From Planctomycetota bacterium (GTDB taxonomy: Bacteria; Planctomycetota; UBA1135; UBA2386): DNA of 64,000 nt. The notes beneath the pieces were generated by a model that did no database searches, was not told where the DNA came from, and was given only the letters and a program-made list of their open reading frames with translations. The translations under genes and the position numbers were made by a program. Shown piece after piece: positions 26,110 to 35,501 of this stretch. The number at the start of each line of letters is the position of its first letter. Position 1 is the first letter of the stretch. Location of the stretch: positions 1 through 64,000 of the forward strand of contig JACKIB010000001.1 in NCBI GenBank assembly GCA_020638695.1, read 5' to 3'.

Positions 26110-27332
26110 GGTTGGTCGGTCTCGGCCCGCGTCATCGCCACGGGTACCGTCAGGCACACTCGGGTCCCGGAACCCGGCGCGGAGTGGATTTGGAGCGTGC
26201 CGCCGAGGTGGTCGAGGCGTTCACGGATGTGGAACAATCCGAAGCCACCGGTCTCGCGCACGCGAAACTCGGTCGCGGCGGCGTCGAAGCCGTGGCCGTC
26301 GTCGACGATCTCGATCTGCACCTGTTCCGCGGTACGCCGCGCGGTGACACCTACACGACGGGCGGCGGCGTGCTTGACCACGTTGTGCAGCAGCTCGCGA
26401 ACCGAGTGGTACAGCACCACACCGACGCGGTGCTCGAGTACGTCTGCGCGAGGGTCGCCGCGGAACTCGGCGGGGATCCCCGCCTCGTCGGTGAACTTCT
26501 CGGCCAGCGACTCCAACGCCGCGCACAAGCCCAGGTCGTAGAGCACCGGTGTTCCCATTTCGAAGGTCACCCGGCGGGTGTCCTGGATCAACCGATCGAC
26601 CACTGCGCCGAGCGCCGCCACACGTTCGCGTCCGAACTCGCCGCCGAGGATGCCCAGGCTGATCTTGACGTGCGCCAACCCCTGACCGATCTGATCGTGC
26701 AGGAACGCCGCGATGCGCCGTCGCTCGGTCTCCTCGGCCATCGCCAGCTGGTCGGCGAGCGACCGCAGCCGCTGCCGGTGGTCGAGCAATTCCCGGTTGC
26801 TGCGAGTCAGCTCTGCAGTGCGCGCCGCCACGCGCTCCTCGAGCAACCGCCGCGCCGCGTCGACCTCCTCCAGAGCCTGCCGCCGTTGCTCCGCCACTGC
26901 GCGGAGTCGCGCCTCGAGTCGAGCCAACTCCTCCAGCGCCAGGTTCTGCTCGCGCGCCGACTGCAGGACGCCGCGCAGTTGCTCGCGGCCGAGCATTTGC
27001 AGCAGCAGCACCCCGGAGCCCTCGCGCACCGCCAAGGCGCGGAGTTCGACGGTCCCGCCAGCGGCGTCCTCTTGGGTCCAGGAAGCCGAAGCCAACGGCC
27101 CCGGGTCGGTGCCCTCCCAAAACCGCTCAGCCTCGCCGAGGAACGCATCGAGTAGCGCGAAGTCCTCGGCCAGGGTGAGTTGCTCGGCACGGAGTGCCGG
27201 GAACCGTGTCGCGAGTTCCGCCGAGACCTCGCCCAGGACCCGGTACCGACCGGCCTCGACGCGAGTGAAAGCCACCACGTCGAGCGCTTGCAGCAGGTTC
27301 AGGCGGTCGCTCATCGCTGGGGCGTGGGTCAT
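26106..27332 (-). CDS. Sensor histidine kinase, NarL/DegS type (HisKA_3)
   Basis: A 408-aa kinase without membrane helices. Residues 1-120 form a PAS-like sensory region (VVAFTRVEAGRYRVLGEVS), followed by a coiled coil (125-195), a HisKA_3 dimerisation domain with the phosphoacceptor His212 (RRRIAAFLHDQIGQGLAHV), and an HATPase_c domain with the N box (VRELLHNVVKHA), G1 (DDGHGFD) and G2 (GFGLFHIRERL). It is thus probably a soluble sensor. A start at the second Met (27314) is equally possible. Confidence 0.92.
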   Translation of the reverse strand: MTHAPAMSDRLNLLQALDVVAFTRVEAGRYRVLGEVSAELATRFPALRAEQLTLAEDFALLDAFLGEAERFWEGTDPGPLASASWTQEDAAGGTVELRALAVREGSGVLLLQMLGREQLRGVLQSAREQNLALEELARLEARLRAVAEQRRQALEEVDAARRLLEERVAARTAELTRSNRELLDHRQRLRSLADQLAMAEETERRRIAAFLHDQIGQGLAHVKISLGILGGEFGRERVAALGAVVDRLIQDTRRVTFEMGTPVLYDLGLCAALESLAEKFTDEAGIPAEFRGDPRADVLEHRVGVVLYHSVRELLHNVVKHAAARRVGVTARRTAEQVQIEIVDDGHGFDAAATEFRVRETGGFGLFHIRERLDHLGGTLQIHSAPGSGTRVCLTVPVAMTRAETDQP

Positions 27333-27440
27333 CGGATGTTAGGACAAGAGCGAGCGTTGCGCCTCTGTCGCGTCTGCAGAGTACGGATCGCTGCAGACGG
27401 CGCGCATCAGGGGGCCCCCGAATCGGCGCGCGGCAATCCC

Positions 27441-27608
27441 CTAGGAGTCTGCGCCACAGAGGGGCGACTCAGGAGGTTCGTGGATTTCGGCGCAGTTCGC
27501 CGCCCGGAAACACAGGCGAATTGGTGGATTCGGCGAGGCTTTCGGGGGGTGACAGGTGCTGGAAGGCTCGGATCTCATGGGTTGTCATTCTGTGGCGCAG
27601 ACTCCTAG
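27441..27608 (+). repeat. Repeat A, copy 4 (168 bp)
   Basis: It has the same length and orientation as copies 1 and 2, with several substitutions (for example GAGGGGCGACTC near the left end). It is CTAG-bounded and its right CTAG starts repeat B4. Confidence 0.9.
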
Positions 27609-27786
27609 CCCGGACTATTCATGAGCAGCGTCGCGAGATCGTGCAAGGTTGTTGCTGGCAAGGAGAACGGCAGGTTCTGCCCGGAGGCGGGGTGCCTCCC
27701 CGTCGAGGAGCAGGTTCTGACGTGCGACGAAGCCAGCAGCGATCTTGTGCGATCGCAGCAGCTCGGTCATGGATAGCCCGAGCTAG
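27605..27786 (+). repeat. Repeat B, copy 4
   Basis: A full-length copy starting CTAGCCCGGACTATTCATGA and ending TCATGGATAGCCCGAGCTAG. The interior is almost the same as in copy 3. It shares a CTAG with A4 on the left and with element E on the right. Confidence 0.88.
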
Positions 27787-27951
27787 TGGGGTGTGTCCGA
27801 AGTTGGTCACATAAGTCGCCGGCCCTACGGCCCGCTCGCGGCGTCGCAGCTCCTCAGCTTGTCCACCAACAAGCCGTGTCGTCGCAGCTCCTTGCGAGCG
27901 AACCGCATGACTCGACGACTTATGCAACGAACTTCGGACACACCCCACTAG
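27783..27951 (+). repeat. Repeat E (169 bp, 22-bp perfect terminal inverted repeat including CTAG)
   Basis: It begins CTAGTGGGGTGTGTCCGAAG and ends with the exact inverse. The core (CTCAGCTTGTCCACCAACA, then GCCGTGTCGTCGCAGC) is the same as in family F, but the termini are different. It is followed, through a shared CTAG, by about 20 bp resembling a family B end (CTAGCCCAGACCATTCGTGA at 27948-27967). Confidence 0.88.
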
Positions 27952-28268
27952 CCCAGACCATTCGTGAGCGAGTCTCCGCGTGCCGGCACGATCCGCGGCC
28001 TCTGCAGCTCAGGGGAAACCCCCGCGCGTTTCGGGGCTTCCCTCGATTTCGCCCAATGCGCGTGCTGACGACCATTCCCCAGCCCGATCCGCACGCGCAT
28101 TCGCGTGGGTGGTTCGGGGCGTCGGGCTCGGAGCACCCGGCGCACGTACATGGAGTTCCCTTCTGTCTCCGGTCAGCATCGGCGTGTGGGGCGAGAGTTG
28201 CGGCCCTGCACCGGCGATTCGTTCGCCAGCCGGTGCTGGCCTCTTCTCCCCGACCCCCACCCCGCGTC

Positions 28269-28679
28269 GTGACGACCTATCCCTTGGACGAGTTGGACGC
28301 CATCACACCGCCGGCGTTGGCACGGCTGAATGCGGCCGGGATCCGTACCAGCCGTGAGATCCTGGAGCGGTGTGCCCGCCCGGAGGGCCGCGCGCAAGTC
28401 AGCGAGACGACCGGGATTTGCTGCATCGATCTGTTGTCCTGGGTGCACCGCGCGGACCTGCTGCGGGTGGCGGGGATCGGCCGCCAGTCCGCCGAGATCC
28501 TGCGTCACGCCGGCGTGGACAGCATCCGGGACCTGCGCCGGCGCAACCCCGATCGGTTGGTGGCGGCGGTGCGATCGGTGAACGAGGTGCGGCGACTGGC
28601 CAAGACCACCCCGTCGGAGTCCCAGGTGCGGCGCTGGATCGATGCTGCGAAGGTGACGCGCGCCTTGGTTCGCTACTGA
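28269..28679 (+). CDS. DUF4332-like helix-hairpin-helix protein
   Basis: A 136-aa protein with two helix-hairpin-helix-like units: PPALARLNAAGIRTSREIL at about 14-32, and LLRVAGIGRQSAEILRHAGV at about 66-85 followed by LRRRNPDRLVAAV. This is the DUF4332 pattern; related HhH domains bind DNA or proteins non-specifically. The GTG at 28269 was chosen because upstream codons are low-complexity and reach back into repeat E; an ATG at 28056 is possible but less likely. The 300-bp stretch 27968-28268 shows no other feature I can support. The DUF502 gene follows after 42 bp. Confidence 0.72.
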   Translation: MTTYPLDELDAITPPALARLNAAGIRTSREILERCARPEGRAQVSETTGICCIDLLSWVHRADLLRVAGIGRQSAEILRHAGVDSIRDLRRRNPDRLVAAVRSVNEVRRLAKTTPSESQVRRWIDAAKVTRALVRY

Positions 28680-28721
28680 GCCACGCGCGGTTCCGGACCC
28701 GGCTCCGGCTACGCTCGCGCC

Positions 28722-29279
28722 ATGAGACGACACCTCACGCGCTGCTTGGTCGCCGGCGTGGTCGCCCTGCTGCCCATCGGCGGCACCGTGCTCACCTTCC
28801 TGTACATCGAACACGAACTCGCCGCGTCGTGGTTGCGTGAGCAGAAGTACTACTTCCCCGGGATGGGTGTCCTGCTCGTCCTGGTGCTCCTGTATCTGGT
28901 CGGGTTGCTGGTGACCACGTTCCTGGGCCGGTGGATGTGGCGGTTGGTCGACCGTGGGCTGGACCGCCTGCCGCTGCTCGGGGCGATCTACCGCACACTC
29001 AAGCAGATCCTCGGCTACGACTCGGGCGGGGACGCCCTGTTCCACGGCGTCGCGTTGGTACCGAGCACCGATACGGGCGGGGTGCAGATCGGCCTGGTCA
29101 CGCGGCGCGATGCCGACCGCTGGACGGTGTTCCTGCCAGGAGCGCCGAACCCGAGCAACGGTCGACTGGTGATGCTCGAGCCGAGCCAGGTGACGATGGT
29201 CGACAGCGAGGTGGCGGATGCGCTGAAGGCGCTGGTGTCGGTCGGGAAGGCTGATCTGCGCGGCGAGCCGGACAGCTGA
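28722..29279 (+). CDS. DUF502 family membrane protein
   Basis: A 185-aa protein with two N-terminal membrane helices (about 8-28 and 46-67), then the DUF502 hallmarks LPLLGAIYRTLKQILGYD (83-100), the beta-rich segment VQIGLVTRRD, and a PNPSNGRLVMLEPSQVTMVD block close to the family's PTxxNPTSG turn. DUF502 proteins are widespread in bacteria and plants and their role is not settled. It converges on the GT2-methyltransferase gene, with 16 bp between the stops. Confidence 0.88.
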   Translation: MRRHLTRCLVAGVVALLPIGGTVLTFLYIEHELAASWLREQKYYFPGMGVLLVLVLLYLVGLLVTTFLGRWMWRLVDRGLDRLPLLGAIYRTLKQILGYDSGGDALFHGVALVPSTDTGGVQIGLVTRRDADRWTVFLPGAPNPSNGRLVMLEPSQVTMVDSEVADALKALVSVGKADLRGEPDS

Positions 29280-29295
29280 GCGCTGCAGCCGCCAC

Positions 29296-30864
29296 TCACA
29301 CGGGAGCGGATTCGCGCTTCGTCGCGGTGTTCCCGACCGTGCGCTGCAACAAGTCGGCGACCGAGTCGAGCCGGGTCGCCTCGACCAACAGCTGATAGGC
29401 GAATACCGACGGCCAGATGCGCGCCGCGAAATAGCCCAGGCGATCGAGTCCGCGCAGCCACCACGAGTCGCCGACCATGTCGCGGATCGGCGGCCCGAAA
29501 CCGCGCAGCCGTGTGATTCGGAACCCCTCGCCTTCCAGCAGGCGGCGGAACGAACGCACCGTGAACAGCCGCACGTGCGTCAGATCGAGAATGCCCTTCT
29601 TGCCGTAGTTGAACTGGCCGAACAGCATCATCAGCCGGAGCGGCAGGAACGCGATGTTGCCGGTGCTCGCCACCAGGGTGCCCCCGCTGCGCAGCGCGTC
29701 GTGGATCTCGCGCACCCGGGTCTCCGGATCGCGCAGGTGCTCGATCACGTCCAGGGCCAACAGGATGTCGGCGCGGTCACCCAGGGTCTCGCGGGTCAAC
29801 GCCGCAAATCCGCCCTCGAGGTCGACTTGGCGGAACGGGAACGGCAGTTCGCCGGACGGCCGCGCCTGGTCGAGCGCCAGCACCTCGAGCCCCCGGTCGT
29901 GCAGCGAATGGCTGACGTGTCCCGACCCTGCGCCGAGTTCGACCACCCGGGCCCCGGTCGGGTACGCGCGCGACAGCACGTGCTGATGCAACGACGTCGG
30001 CGCGGCCTTGAACGTGTAGTCGGCCGGTCCCGCGCGCAGGTCGTACTTCGGGTGGTAGACCAAGTGCACTCGATTCAACAGCGAGCGCAGGATGGTCGTC
30101 ATGCAGCTCCAGGCGTAGCCGATCCCGTTGACGTGGCAGATCTCGTCGCCGTAGTAGGTCGGGATCGGCACCTCGACGATCTTCATCCGGCTGCCGAGAA
30201 GCTGGACGATGATCTCGGTGTCGAAATGGAAGTCACTGGTGTTGTAGCGGAACGGCAGTTCGTTCAGCCGCGCGACCCGGTACGCGCGGTAGCCGGAGTG
30301 GAACTCCGATAGCCGGGCACCGAGCAGGGAGTTCTCCAGGAAGGTCAACACTGCGTTGCCGACGCGCTTGTACAGCGGCATCCCACCGCGCTTGGCAGCA
30401 CCCTTCACCATCATCCGCGAGCCGAACACCGCGGCCGTGTCGGGATCGGCGAATGGTGCCAGGATGCGCGGCATCACCTCGGGTGCGTACTGCCCGTCGC
30501 CGTGCAACAAGACCACGACGTCGAAGCCTCGCTCGATCGCGTAGGCGTAGCCGAGCTTCTGGTTGCCGCCGTAGCCCTGGTTGACCGGGGTGCGATAGAC
30601 CCGCAGCTTGGGGATCTCCGCACTCAGCTCCTCGGCCCGCGCACGAGTCGAGTCTCGACTCTCGTCGTCGATCACGTAGATCTCGGTGAGGTGGTCGCGG
30701 ATCTCCGCGGGGATCCGCCGCAGCGTCTGCTGGATGTGCGCCTCGGCGTTGTAGGCGACCACGAACACCGCCACCTTGAGGGTCCGCACCACTTCGACCC
30801 CGCGTGCACGCTCGTCCGGGGTCAGATCGGCGCCATGGTCGCGCGGCTCGGTGGTGGAACTCAC
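29296..30864 (-). CDS. Fusion of GT2 glycosyltransferase and SAM methyltransferase
   Basis: A 522-aa two-domain protein. Residues 30-270 form a GT-A family 2 domain of the dolichyl-phosphate-mannose-synthase kind: VAVFVVAYNAEAHI, VIDDESRDST at 64-73, LLHGDGQYAPE, and GYRAYRVARL. Residues 300-460 form a class I methyltransferase with RVVELGAGSGHVSHSL near 303 and LDVIEHLRDPETRVREIHDA. The GTG start at 30864 fits the family; the frame continues upstream without homology. Such fusions may build and modify one glycan or lipid carrier. A GT39-type gene lies divergently at 31040. Confidence 0.87.
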   Translation of the reverse strand: MSSTTEPRDHGADLTPDERARGVEVVRTLKVAVFVVAYNAEAHIQQTLRRIPAEIRDHLTEIYVIDDESRDSTRARAEELSAEIPKLRVYRTPVNQGYGGNQKLGYAYAIERGFDVVVLLHGDGQYAPEVMPRILAPFADPDTAAVFGSRMMVKGAAKRGGMPLYKRVGNAVLTFLENSLLGARLSEFHSGYRAYRVARLNELPFRYNTSDFHFDTEIIVQLLGSRMKIVEVPIPTYYGDEICHVNGIGYAWSCMTTILRSLLNRVHLVYHPKYDLRAGPADYTFKAAPTSLHQHVLSRAYPTGARVVELGAGSGHVSHSLHDRGLEVLALDQARPSGELPFPFRQVDLEGGFAALTRETLGDRADILLALDVIEHLRDPETRVREIHDALRSGGTLVASTGNIAFLPLRLMMLFGQFNYGKKGILDLTHVRLFTVRSFRRLLEGEGFRITRLRGFGPPIRDMVGDSWWLRGLDRLGYFAARIWPSVFAYQLLVEATRLDSVADLLQRTVGNTATKRESAPV

Positions 30865-31039
30865 GTGCGGAAGATAGCCGGGCGATTCGGTCCGGGCCAG
30901 CCCGCCGTGGGCCACCCATGGTCCGCTTTCGGCTACCGCGCCGTGCGGTGGTGGCTGACGGCGTCGCACGCACTCGAGGTTTTGGGCGCGGCGCGGCCGC
31001 GGTATCGCGGAGCACGGGCTACCCTGTCGGCCACGCAGG

Positions 31040-32752
31040 ATGAATCACGCCTCCCCCGATTCCCGGCCGCACCGAGCCCCGACCGAGCGCTGGCTCACCT
31101 GGATTGCCCTCACCGCGGTGTTCGTGCTCGGCTGTGTGCTGCGCGTCCGCGGGGTAGCCGCCGCGTGGCTCAACCCGGACGAGGGCATCTACTACTCGAT
31201 GGTGAAGTGGACCGACTGGTCCGCGTTCTGGGCCGAGTACCTCGGCAACGCCCACCCACCGCTCTTCTACCTGCTGCTGCGGGTGATCGGGGAGTGCACG
31301 GACCAGTACCTCGGGTTGCGCATGCTGCCGCTGGTCGCCGGTTGCGCCGGCGTACCAGCGATGTACTTGTTGGCACGGGAATGCGCAGGAAGCGGCCGGC
31401 CCGCGGTGGTCGCCGGTTTGCTCGGCGCCCTGATGCTCGCGCTCTCGGAGGGCGCGGTGACGATGTCCCAGATCGTCCGGCCGTACACCCTGCAGATCAC
31501 CCTGCTGACGCTGGCCCTGTACTACCTGGTGCGCTTCGTGCAGCGCGGGGGCGGGCGCTGCATGCCGCTGTACACCGCGTGCATGGGCGCGGCGATCCTG
31601 ACCCACTACAGCTCGTTCCTGGTGTTCGGCGCGGTGCTCGGCACGCTGACCGGAATGGCGGTGTTCCGCCAGTTTCCGCGCGATCGGCTGCGCAGCTTGA
31701 TCTTGTGGAATGCGCCGATCCTGGTCGCCGTGCTGCTGCTGCAGTTCCTGCACATCCAGTCGCGACTCGAGGGTAGCGCACTGCAGGAACAGGCAGTCAC
31801 CGGCTGGCTGCGGCCGTACATGCTGCACGACGCCGCGCACGTCTGGTCGGCACTGCTCGGCGCACTCGCCCTGGTGTTCGACCAGGCGTGGGAAGGGCCG
31901 GCGCTGTTGGCGCTGCTCGCCGGGCTGGTCACCGCGGCGGTGTGGCGCCGTCCGGTGCTGCTGTGGTTCCCACTGACGCTGTTGGCGATCACGATCGTCG
32001 CCGCGGCAGCCAAGAAGTACCCGTTCGGCTGCACGCGGCACTCGCTCTACCTGGTGCTCGCGTTCTTGCCCCCGATCGCGATGGCGCTGGCCAAGGCGCT
32101 CACCAAACCCGTCGGCCTGATACTGGGCGCCGTGCTGCTGCTCTGTCTTGTCCTGCCCACGACCAGACCCTGGCTGACCACCCGCGTGTCGACGACGCTG
32201 GCCGGCCCGGACCAGAAGAACGTCAGCGTGCCGGAACGCATCATCGCCGCGGCGGACGTCGCGAAGTACCTGCCCGCGGTGCAGGAGCTGCAGCAGAACC
32301 CGGTGACGGTCCTGACGTCGCTACAGGGCTACTACACGCTGATCCCGTTGTACGTGCGGGAGCGCGAGCGGATGCAGTGGAGCAAGAACCGCGGCTTCTT
32401 CCACTTCCGCTGGGGCAAGTGCACGGTGGTGGTGTTCCAGTTCTGGGAGTTCACCATCGACGACCGGGCGTACGGCACGCCCGAGCACCTGTACTCGTGT
32501 GTGAAGGCGGTCGATGCCGAACTGCCGGCGCTCCGGTTCGGGCAGGATCCGTCGGTGGTGATGGTGTTCGGCGGTTGGTCGTCCGAGATGCCGGTCCGGC
32601 TGTCGACACTCCGCTGGCACTTCTTTCCCGATCGGAAACCAGTCCGTTCCTACCTCGGTGACCGGGGTCTTCTGTTGATGCGATTCGACATGGCGACCTA
32701 CAAAGCGGAGGTCGAACGCATCCTGTCGCAGGGGCGGCGGCAGAACAAGTGA
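31040..32752 (+). CDS. GT39 (ArnT/PMT-like) membrane glycosyltransferase
   Basis: A 570-aa polytopic membrane protein with about 10-12 helices. The first periplasmic loop has the family's acidic pair (AWLNPDEGIYYSM, Asp47-Glu48) and the following NAHPPLFYLLLRVIG, as in PMT_2/ArnT-type enzymes that use polyprenyl-phosphate sugars. The C-terminal 180 residues are soluble and probably periplasmic. It is divergent from the GT2-methyltransferase fusion, which could supply a lipid-linked sugar; that link is inference. Confidence 0.85.
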   Translation: MNHASPDSRPHRAPTERWLTWIALTAVFVLGCVLRVRGVAAAWLNPDEGIYYSMVKWTDWSAFWAEYLGNAHPPLFYLLLRVIGECTDQYLGLRMLPLVAGCAGVPAMYLLARECAGSGRPAVVAGLLGALMLALSEGAVTMSQIVRPYTLQITLLTLALYYLVRFVQRGGGRCMPLYTACMGAAILTHYSSFLVFGAVLGTLTGMAVFRQFPRDRLRSLILWNAPILVAVLLLQFLHIQSRLEGSALQEQAVTGWLRPYMLHDAAHVWSALLGALALVFDQAWEGPALLALLAGLVTAAVWRRPVLLWFPLTLLAITIVAAAAKKYPFGCTRHSLYLVLAFLPPIAMALAKALTKPVGLILGAVLLLCLVLPTTRPWLTTRVSTTLAGPDQKNVSVPERIIAAADVAKYLPAVQELQQNPVTVLTSLQGYYTLIPLYVRERERMQWSKNRGFFHFRWGKCTVVVFQFWEFTIDDRAYGTPEHLYSCVKAVDAELPALRFGQDPSVVMVFGGWSSEMPVRLSTLRWHFFPDRKPVRSYLGDRGLLLMRFDMATYKAEVERILSQGRRQNK

Positions 32753-33010
32753 ACCGGCCGGCGGCGCGGTGCCGCCGCGGACCCGTGTCGCGCGGATCGG
32801 GACTGCGGTCCGTGGCCCGCGCAGATCACGCCCACGCAGCAACTCGTCGCGGGGCGTCGGGCTCTTGCCGCGCCCGGACCCCTGGCTCGCCGCCTCTCGG
32901 ATCCGACGTTGGGACGAGGATCTACACCCCCCACGGCACCGGGATAATCCGCCCAAGGACCCGGGATTTCGCGCCTGGCGTGAGCCCTGCGTCCCGCTAC
33001 GCTGCCGCGC
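32753..33010. other. Intergenic region with GC-rich hairpin
   Basis: This 258-bp gap begins with a GC-rich inverted repeat (GGCGGCGCGGTGCCGCC) just after the GT39 stop, which may help end transcription. I see no gene, CTAG element or clear promoter in the rest. Confidence 0.3.
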
Positions 33011-33451
33011 ATGAAGAACCCACTCTCGCTTCTCGGAATCTCCCTCACCCTGGCCCTCAGCCTGTCGCTCGGCTCCTGCGAGTCGATGAGCGGCATGACC
33101 GGCGGCTCGATCGACGGCACGCTGAAGAGCATCGCTTCGCTCACCACCTCGATCAGCGACTGGAAGGCCAAGCTCAGCGGCGGCAACCTGACCGAGACCG
33201 CGCTGAAGCAGCTCGGCAGCCTGACCGGCAAGGCCGGAGGTCTGGGCACCACGCTGAAGGGGCTGCTGGGCAAGGCACCGGCAGAGCAGAAGGACAAGCT
33301 GCAGCCGGTGCAGGCCGGGTTGTCGAACCTGGCGAGCTTCGACCTGTCGCGGGTACTCGGGCTCGACGAGGCCGGTCGCAAGGCAGAAGTCGACTCCGTC
33401 ACCAACGCCGCCAGCTCGCTGGGCGACCTCGTCAAGGGAATGCTGAAGTAG
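33011..33451 (+). CDS. Small putative lipoprotein
   Basis: A 146-aa protein with a lipoprotein signal peptide: two Lys/Asn residues, a hydrophobic core (LLGISLTLALSLSLGSC), and a lipobox LGSC with Cys23. The mature part is Ser/Gly/Leu/Lys-rich and amphipathic helical (IASLTTSISDWKAKLSG, LGTTLKGLLGKAPAEQ), with no known domain. It is convergent with the amidohydrolase gene. Confidence 0.75.
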   Translation: MKNPLSLLGISLTLALSLSLGSCESMSGMTGGSIDGTLKSIASLTTSISDWKAKLSGGNLTETALKQLGSLTGKAGGLGTTLKGLLGKAPAEQKDKLQPVQAGLSNLASFDLSRVLGLDEAGRKAEVDSVTNAASSLGDLVKGMLK

Positions 33452-33461
33452 CGACGGTCCG

Positions 33462-33492
33462 CCAGCGCGACCAAACCGGTCATTCGCGCTGG
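33462..33492. terminator. Inverted repeat between convergent genes (possible bidirectional terminator)
   Basis: A perfect 9-bp stem, CCAGCGCGA (33462-33470) with TCGCGCTGG (33484-33492), spans the gap and the last codons of the amidohydrolase gene. There is no T-tract, so termination is only a possibility. Confidence 0.35.
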
Positions 33493-35270
33493 TAGCGAAC
33501 CACGCCGCCGACCACCGTGATGTCCACCCGCGCCTGCGGGATCTGCGACTCCGCACACCGCAGGATGTCCTTGGACAGCACCACCATGTCGGCCACGCGC
33601 CCCGGCGCCAGGGTCCCCTTGGAACCTTCCTCGAACGCTGCGAAGGCGCCGTCGGCGGTGTAGCTGCGCAACGCCTCCATCCGGGTCAGGCACTGGTCCG
33701 GGAAGAACACCGAACCGTCCGCCAGGCGCCGCGACACCGTCGCGTAGAACGACGCCAGCGGGTCGACCGATTCGACCGGCGCATCGGTGCCGTTGGTCAC
33801 GCGCGCACCACTGCGCAGCAAGGATCGCCACACGTAGGCACCCTTGAGAGCGCGTTCCCGACCCAGCCGCGCGAGCACGTACGGCGCGTCCGAGGTGCAG
33901 TGGATGCCCTGCATCGAGGCGATCACCCCGAGCGCCGCGAACCGCGGAATGTCGTCCGGGTGCAAGTGCTGCGCGTGCTCGATCCGCCAGCGCCGATCCA
34001 CACCGGGATGGCGCGTGAATACCCGTTCGAACAAGTTCAAGGTTTCGCGGTTGGCACGGTCGCCAATCGCGTGGACGCACAGCTGGTAACCGTGGCGGAT
34101 CGCCAGCTCGGCGGTTTCGCGCAGGCTCTCCGTGGTGGCGGTGGCGAGCCCCCGACTTCCCGGCTGATCGGAGTAATCCTCCAGCAACCACGCGCCGCGC
34201 GAGCCGAGCGCGCCGTCGATGCTGCGCTTGATCGCCCGCACGGTGAATCGCTGGTCCGGGCGATCGACGGTGCGCAGGCGGGCCAGGTTGGCCGCCAGCT
34301 TGGCGTTGCTGTCGCGCACCATCACGTACAGCCGCGTGCGGATCTCCCCGGCCTCGACCATCGCGCGCAACAGCTCGACCTCGGCGACCGACGACCCCGC
34401 GTCCTGGAAGCTGGTGACGCCGTGCCGCATGCACTCTCGGTCGGCGAGCAGGATGCTGCGGCGCAGCGCAGCGCGCCGCGCTGCCGGACTCCGGCGCAGG
34501 GTGCTGGCGGTGTGGACCCGTGCAACCAGACCCGCAGCGTGCTCGCGGAACACCCCGGTCGCGGCCCCGGTCGCGTCGCGCAGGATCTCGCCGCCGGGCG
34601 GGTTCGCCGTCCCGCGGCCGACTCCGGCCAGCGCCATGGCTCGCTGGTTGAAGAATGTCGCGTGCCCGCTGGCGTGCACCAACATCACCGGGTTGTCCGG
34701 CGACACCGCACTGACCGAATCATGGGTGGGAAAGCCCTCCACTGCACCCGAGGGCGCCCGGTCCCACTTCTCCTGGTGCCACCCGCGCCCGACGATCCAC
34801 TCGCCCGGCGTCGCACGGGATGCCGCGCCGGCCACCATGTCGACGACCTCGTCCCAGCTGCGCACCGAGGTGAGATCCAGACGCTGCTTGGCGTCGCCGA
34901 GCGCGATGAAGTGACCGTGCCCTTCGATGAATCCGGGGACGACCAGTCTGCCGTCGAGCGACAGGACTCGGGTTTGCGGCCCGATCCGCGCGCGCGCCGC
35001 GACGGCGGTTCCCGCGAACACCACCCGTCCTTCGTGCGCAGCGAGCGCCTCGACTTCCCCGAGGACCGGGTCCAGCGTCACGATGCGCCCCCCCAACAGA
35101 ACCAGGTCCACGGGTCCCGCGCCGGCGGGCTCCGCGCGGACCGGAGCGCCCTCGGCCGGGTGTTCCGTGGGGCCACGGCAGGCGTGCAGCAGGCCGAGGG
35201 CGAGTGCGGTGGCGAGCAACAAGGTGGCACGAGGTGCGGACCGGCGGTCCGCGCGGCGGCATCGCATCAT
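33480..35270 (-). CDS. Amidohydrolase family 3 (YtcJ-like), lipoprotein
   Basis: A 596-aa protein with a signal peptide ending in a lipobox-like LLHAC, so it may be a lipoprotein. The hydrolase domain starts with DLVLLGGRIVTLDP, then VVPGFIEGHGHF with the metal-binding His pair, HAIGDRANRE, RIEHAQHLHPDD, and GTDAPVESVDPLASFYATV near the end. This is the YtcJ/amidohydrolase-3 pattern, whose members act on N-acyl or exocyclic amide bonds; the substrate is not known. The start may be either of the two adjacent ATGs. Confidence 0.87.
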   Translation of the reverse strand: MMRCRRADRRSAPRATLLLATALALGLLHACRGPTEHPAEGAPVRAEPAGAGPVDLVLLGGRIVTLDPVLGEVEALAAHEGRVVFAGTAVAARARIGPQTRVLSLDGRLVVPGFIEGHGHFIALGDAKQRLDLTSVRSWDEVVDMVAGAASRATPGEWIVGRGWHQEKWDRAPSGAVEGFPTHDSVSAVSPDNPVMLVHASGHATFFNQRAMALAGVGRGTANPPGGEILRDATGAATGVFREHAAGLVARVHTASTLRRSPAARRAALRRSILLADRECMRHGVTSFQDAGSSVAEVELLRAMVEAGEIRTRLYVMVRDSNAKLAANLARLRTVDRPDQRFTVRAIKRSIDGALGSRGAWLLEDYSDQPGSRGLATATTESLRETAELAIRHGYQLCVHAIGDRANRETLNLFERVFTRHPGVDRRWRIEHAQHLHPDDIPRFAALGVIASMQGIHCTSDAPYVLARLGRERALKGAYVWRSLLRSGARVTNGTDAPVESVDPLASFYATVSRRLADGSVFFPDQCLTRMEALRSYTADGAFAAFEEGSKGTLAPGRVADMVVLSKDILRCAESQIPQARVDITVVGGVVRYQRE

Positions 35271-35321
35271 GGTAGTTCGGACCGTCGCGGTCGCGCCCCA
35301 TGATCCCCGACCCGGGTGGCA

Positions 35322-35501
35322 CTAGCCCGGACTATTCATGCCCGAGCTGCTGCGATCGCGCAAAGTCGCTGCTGGCTTCGTCGAACGTCAGAACCTACTC
35401 CTCGACGGGGATGCACCCCGCCTCCGGGCAGAACCTGCCGTTCTCCTTGCCAGCAACGACCTCGCACGATCTCGCGACGCTGCTCACGAGTAGTCCGGGC
35501 G
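35322..35501 (+). repeat. Repeat B, copy 5
   Basis: A full-length copy starting CTAGCCCGGACTATTCATG and ending ACGAGTAGTCCGGGCG; the right CTAG is lost. Its interior runs in the opposite sense to copies 3 and 4 (CGAGCTGCTGCGATCGCGCA on the left). Confidence 0.85.

Noticed and set aside
27786..28268. Long N-terminal extension of the DUF4332-like protein
   Set aside because: It is translated from repeat E and low-complexity DNA; the HhH domain begins just after the GTG at 28269.
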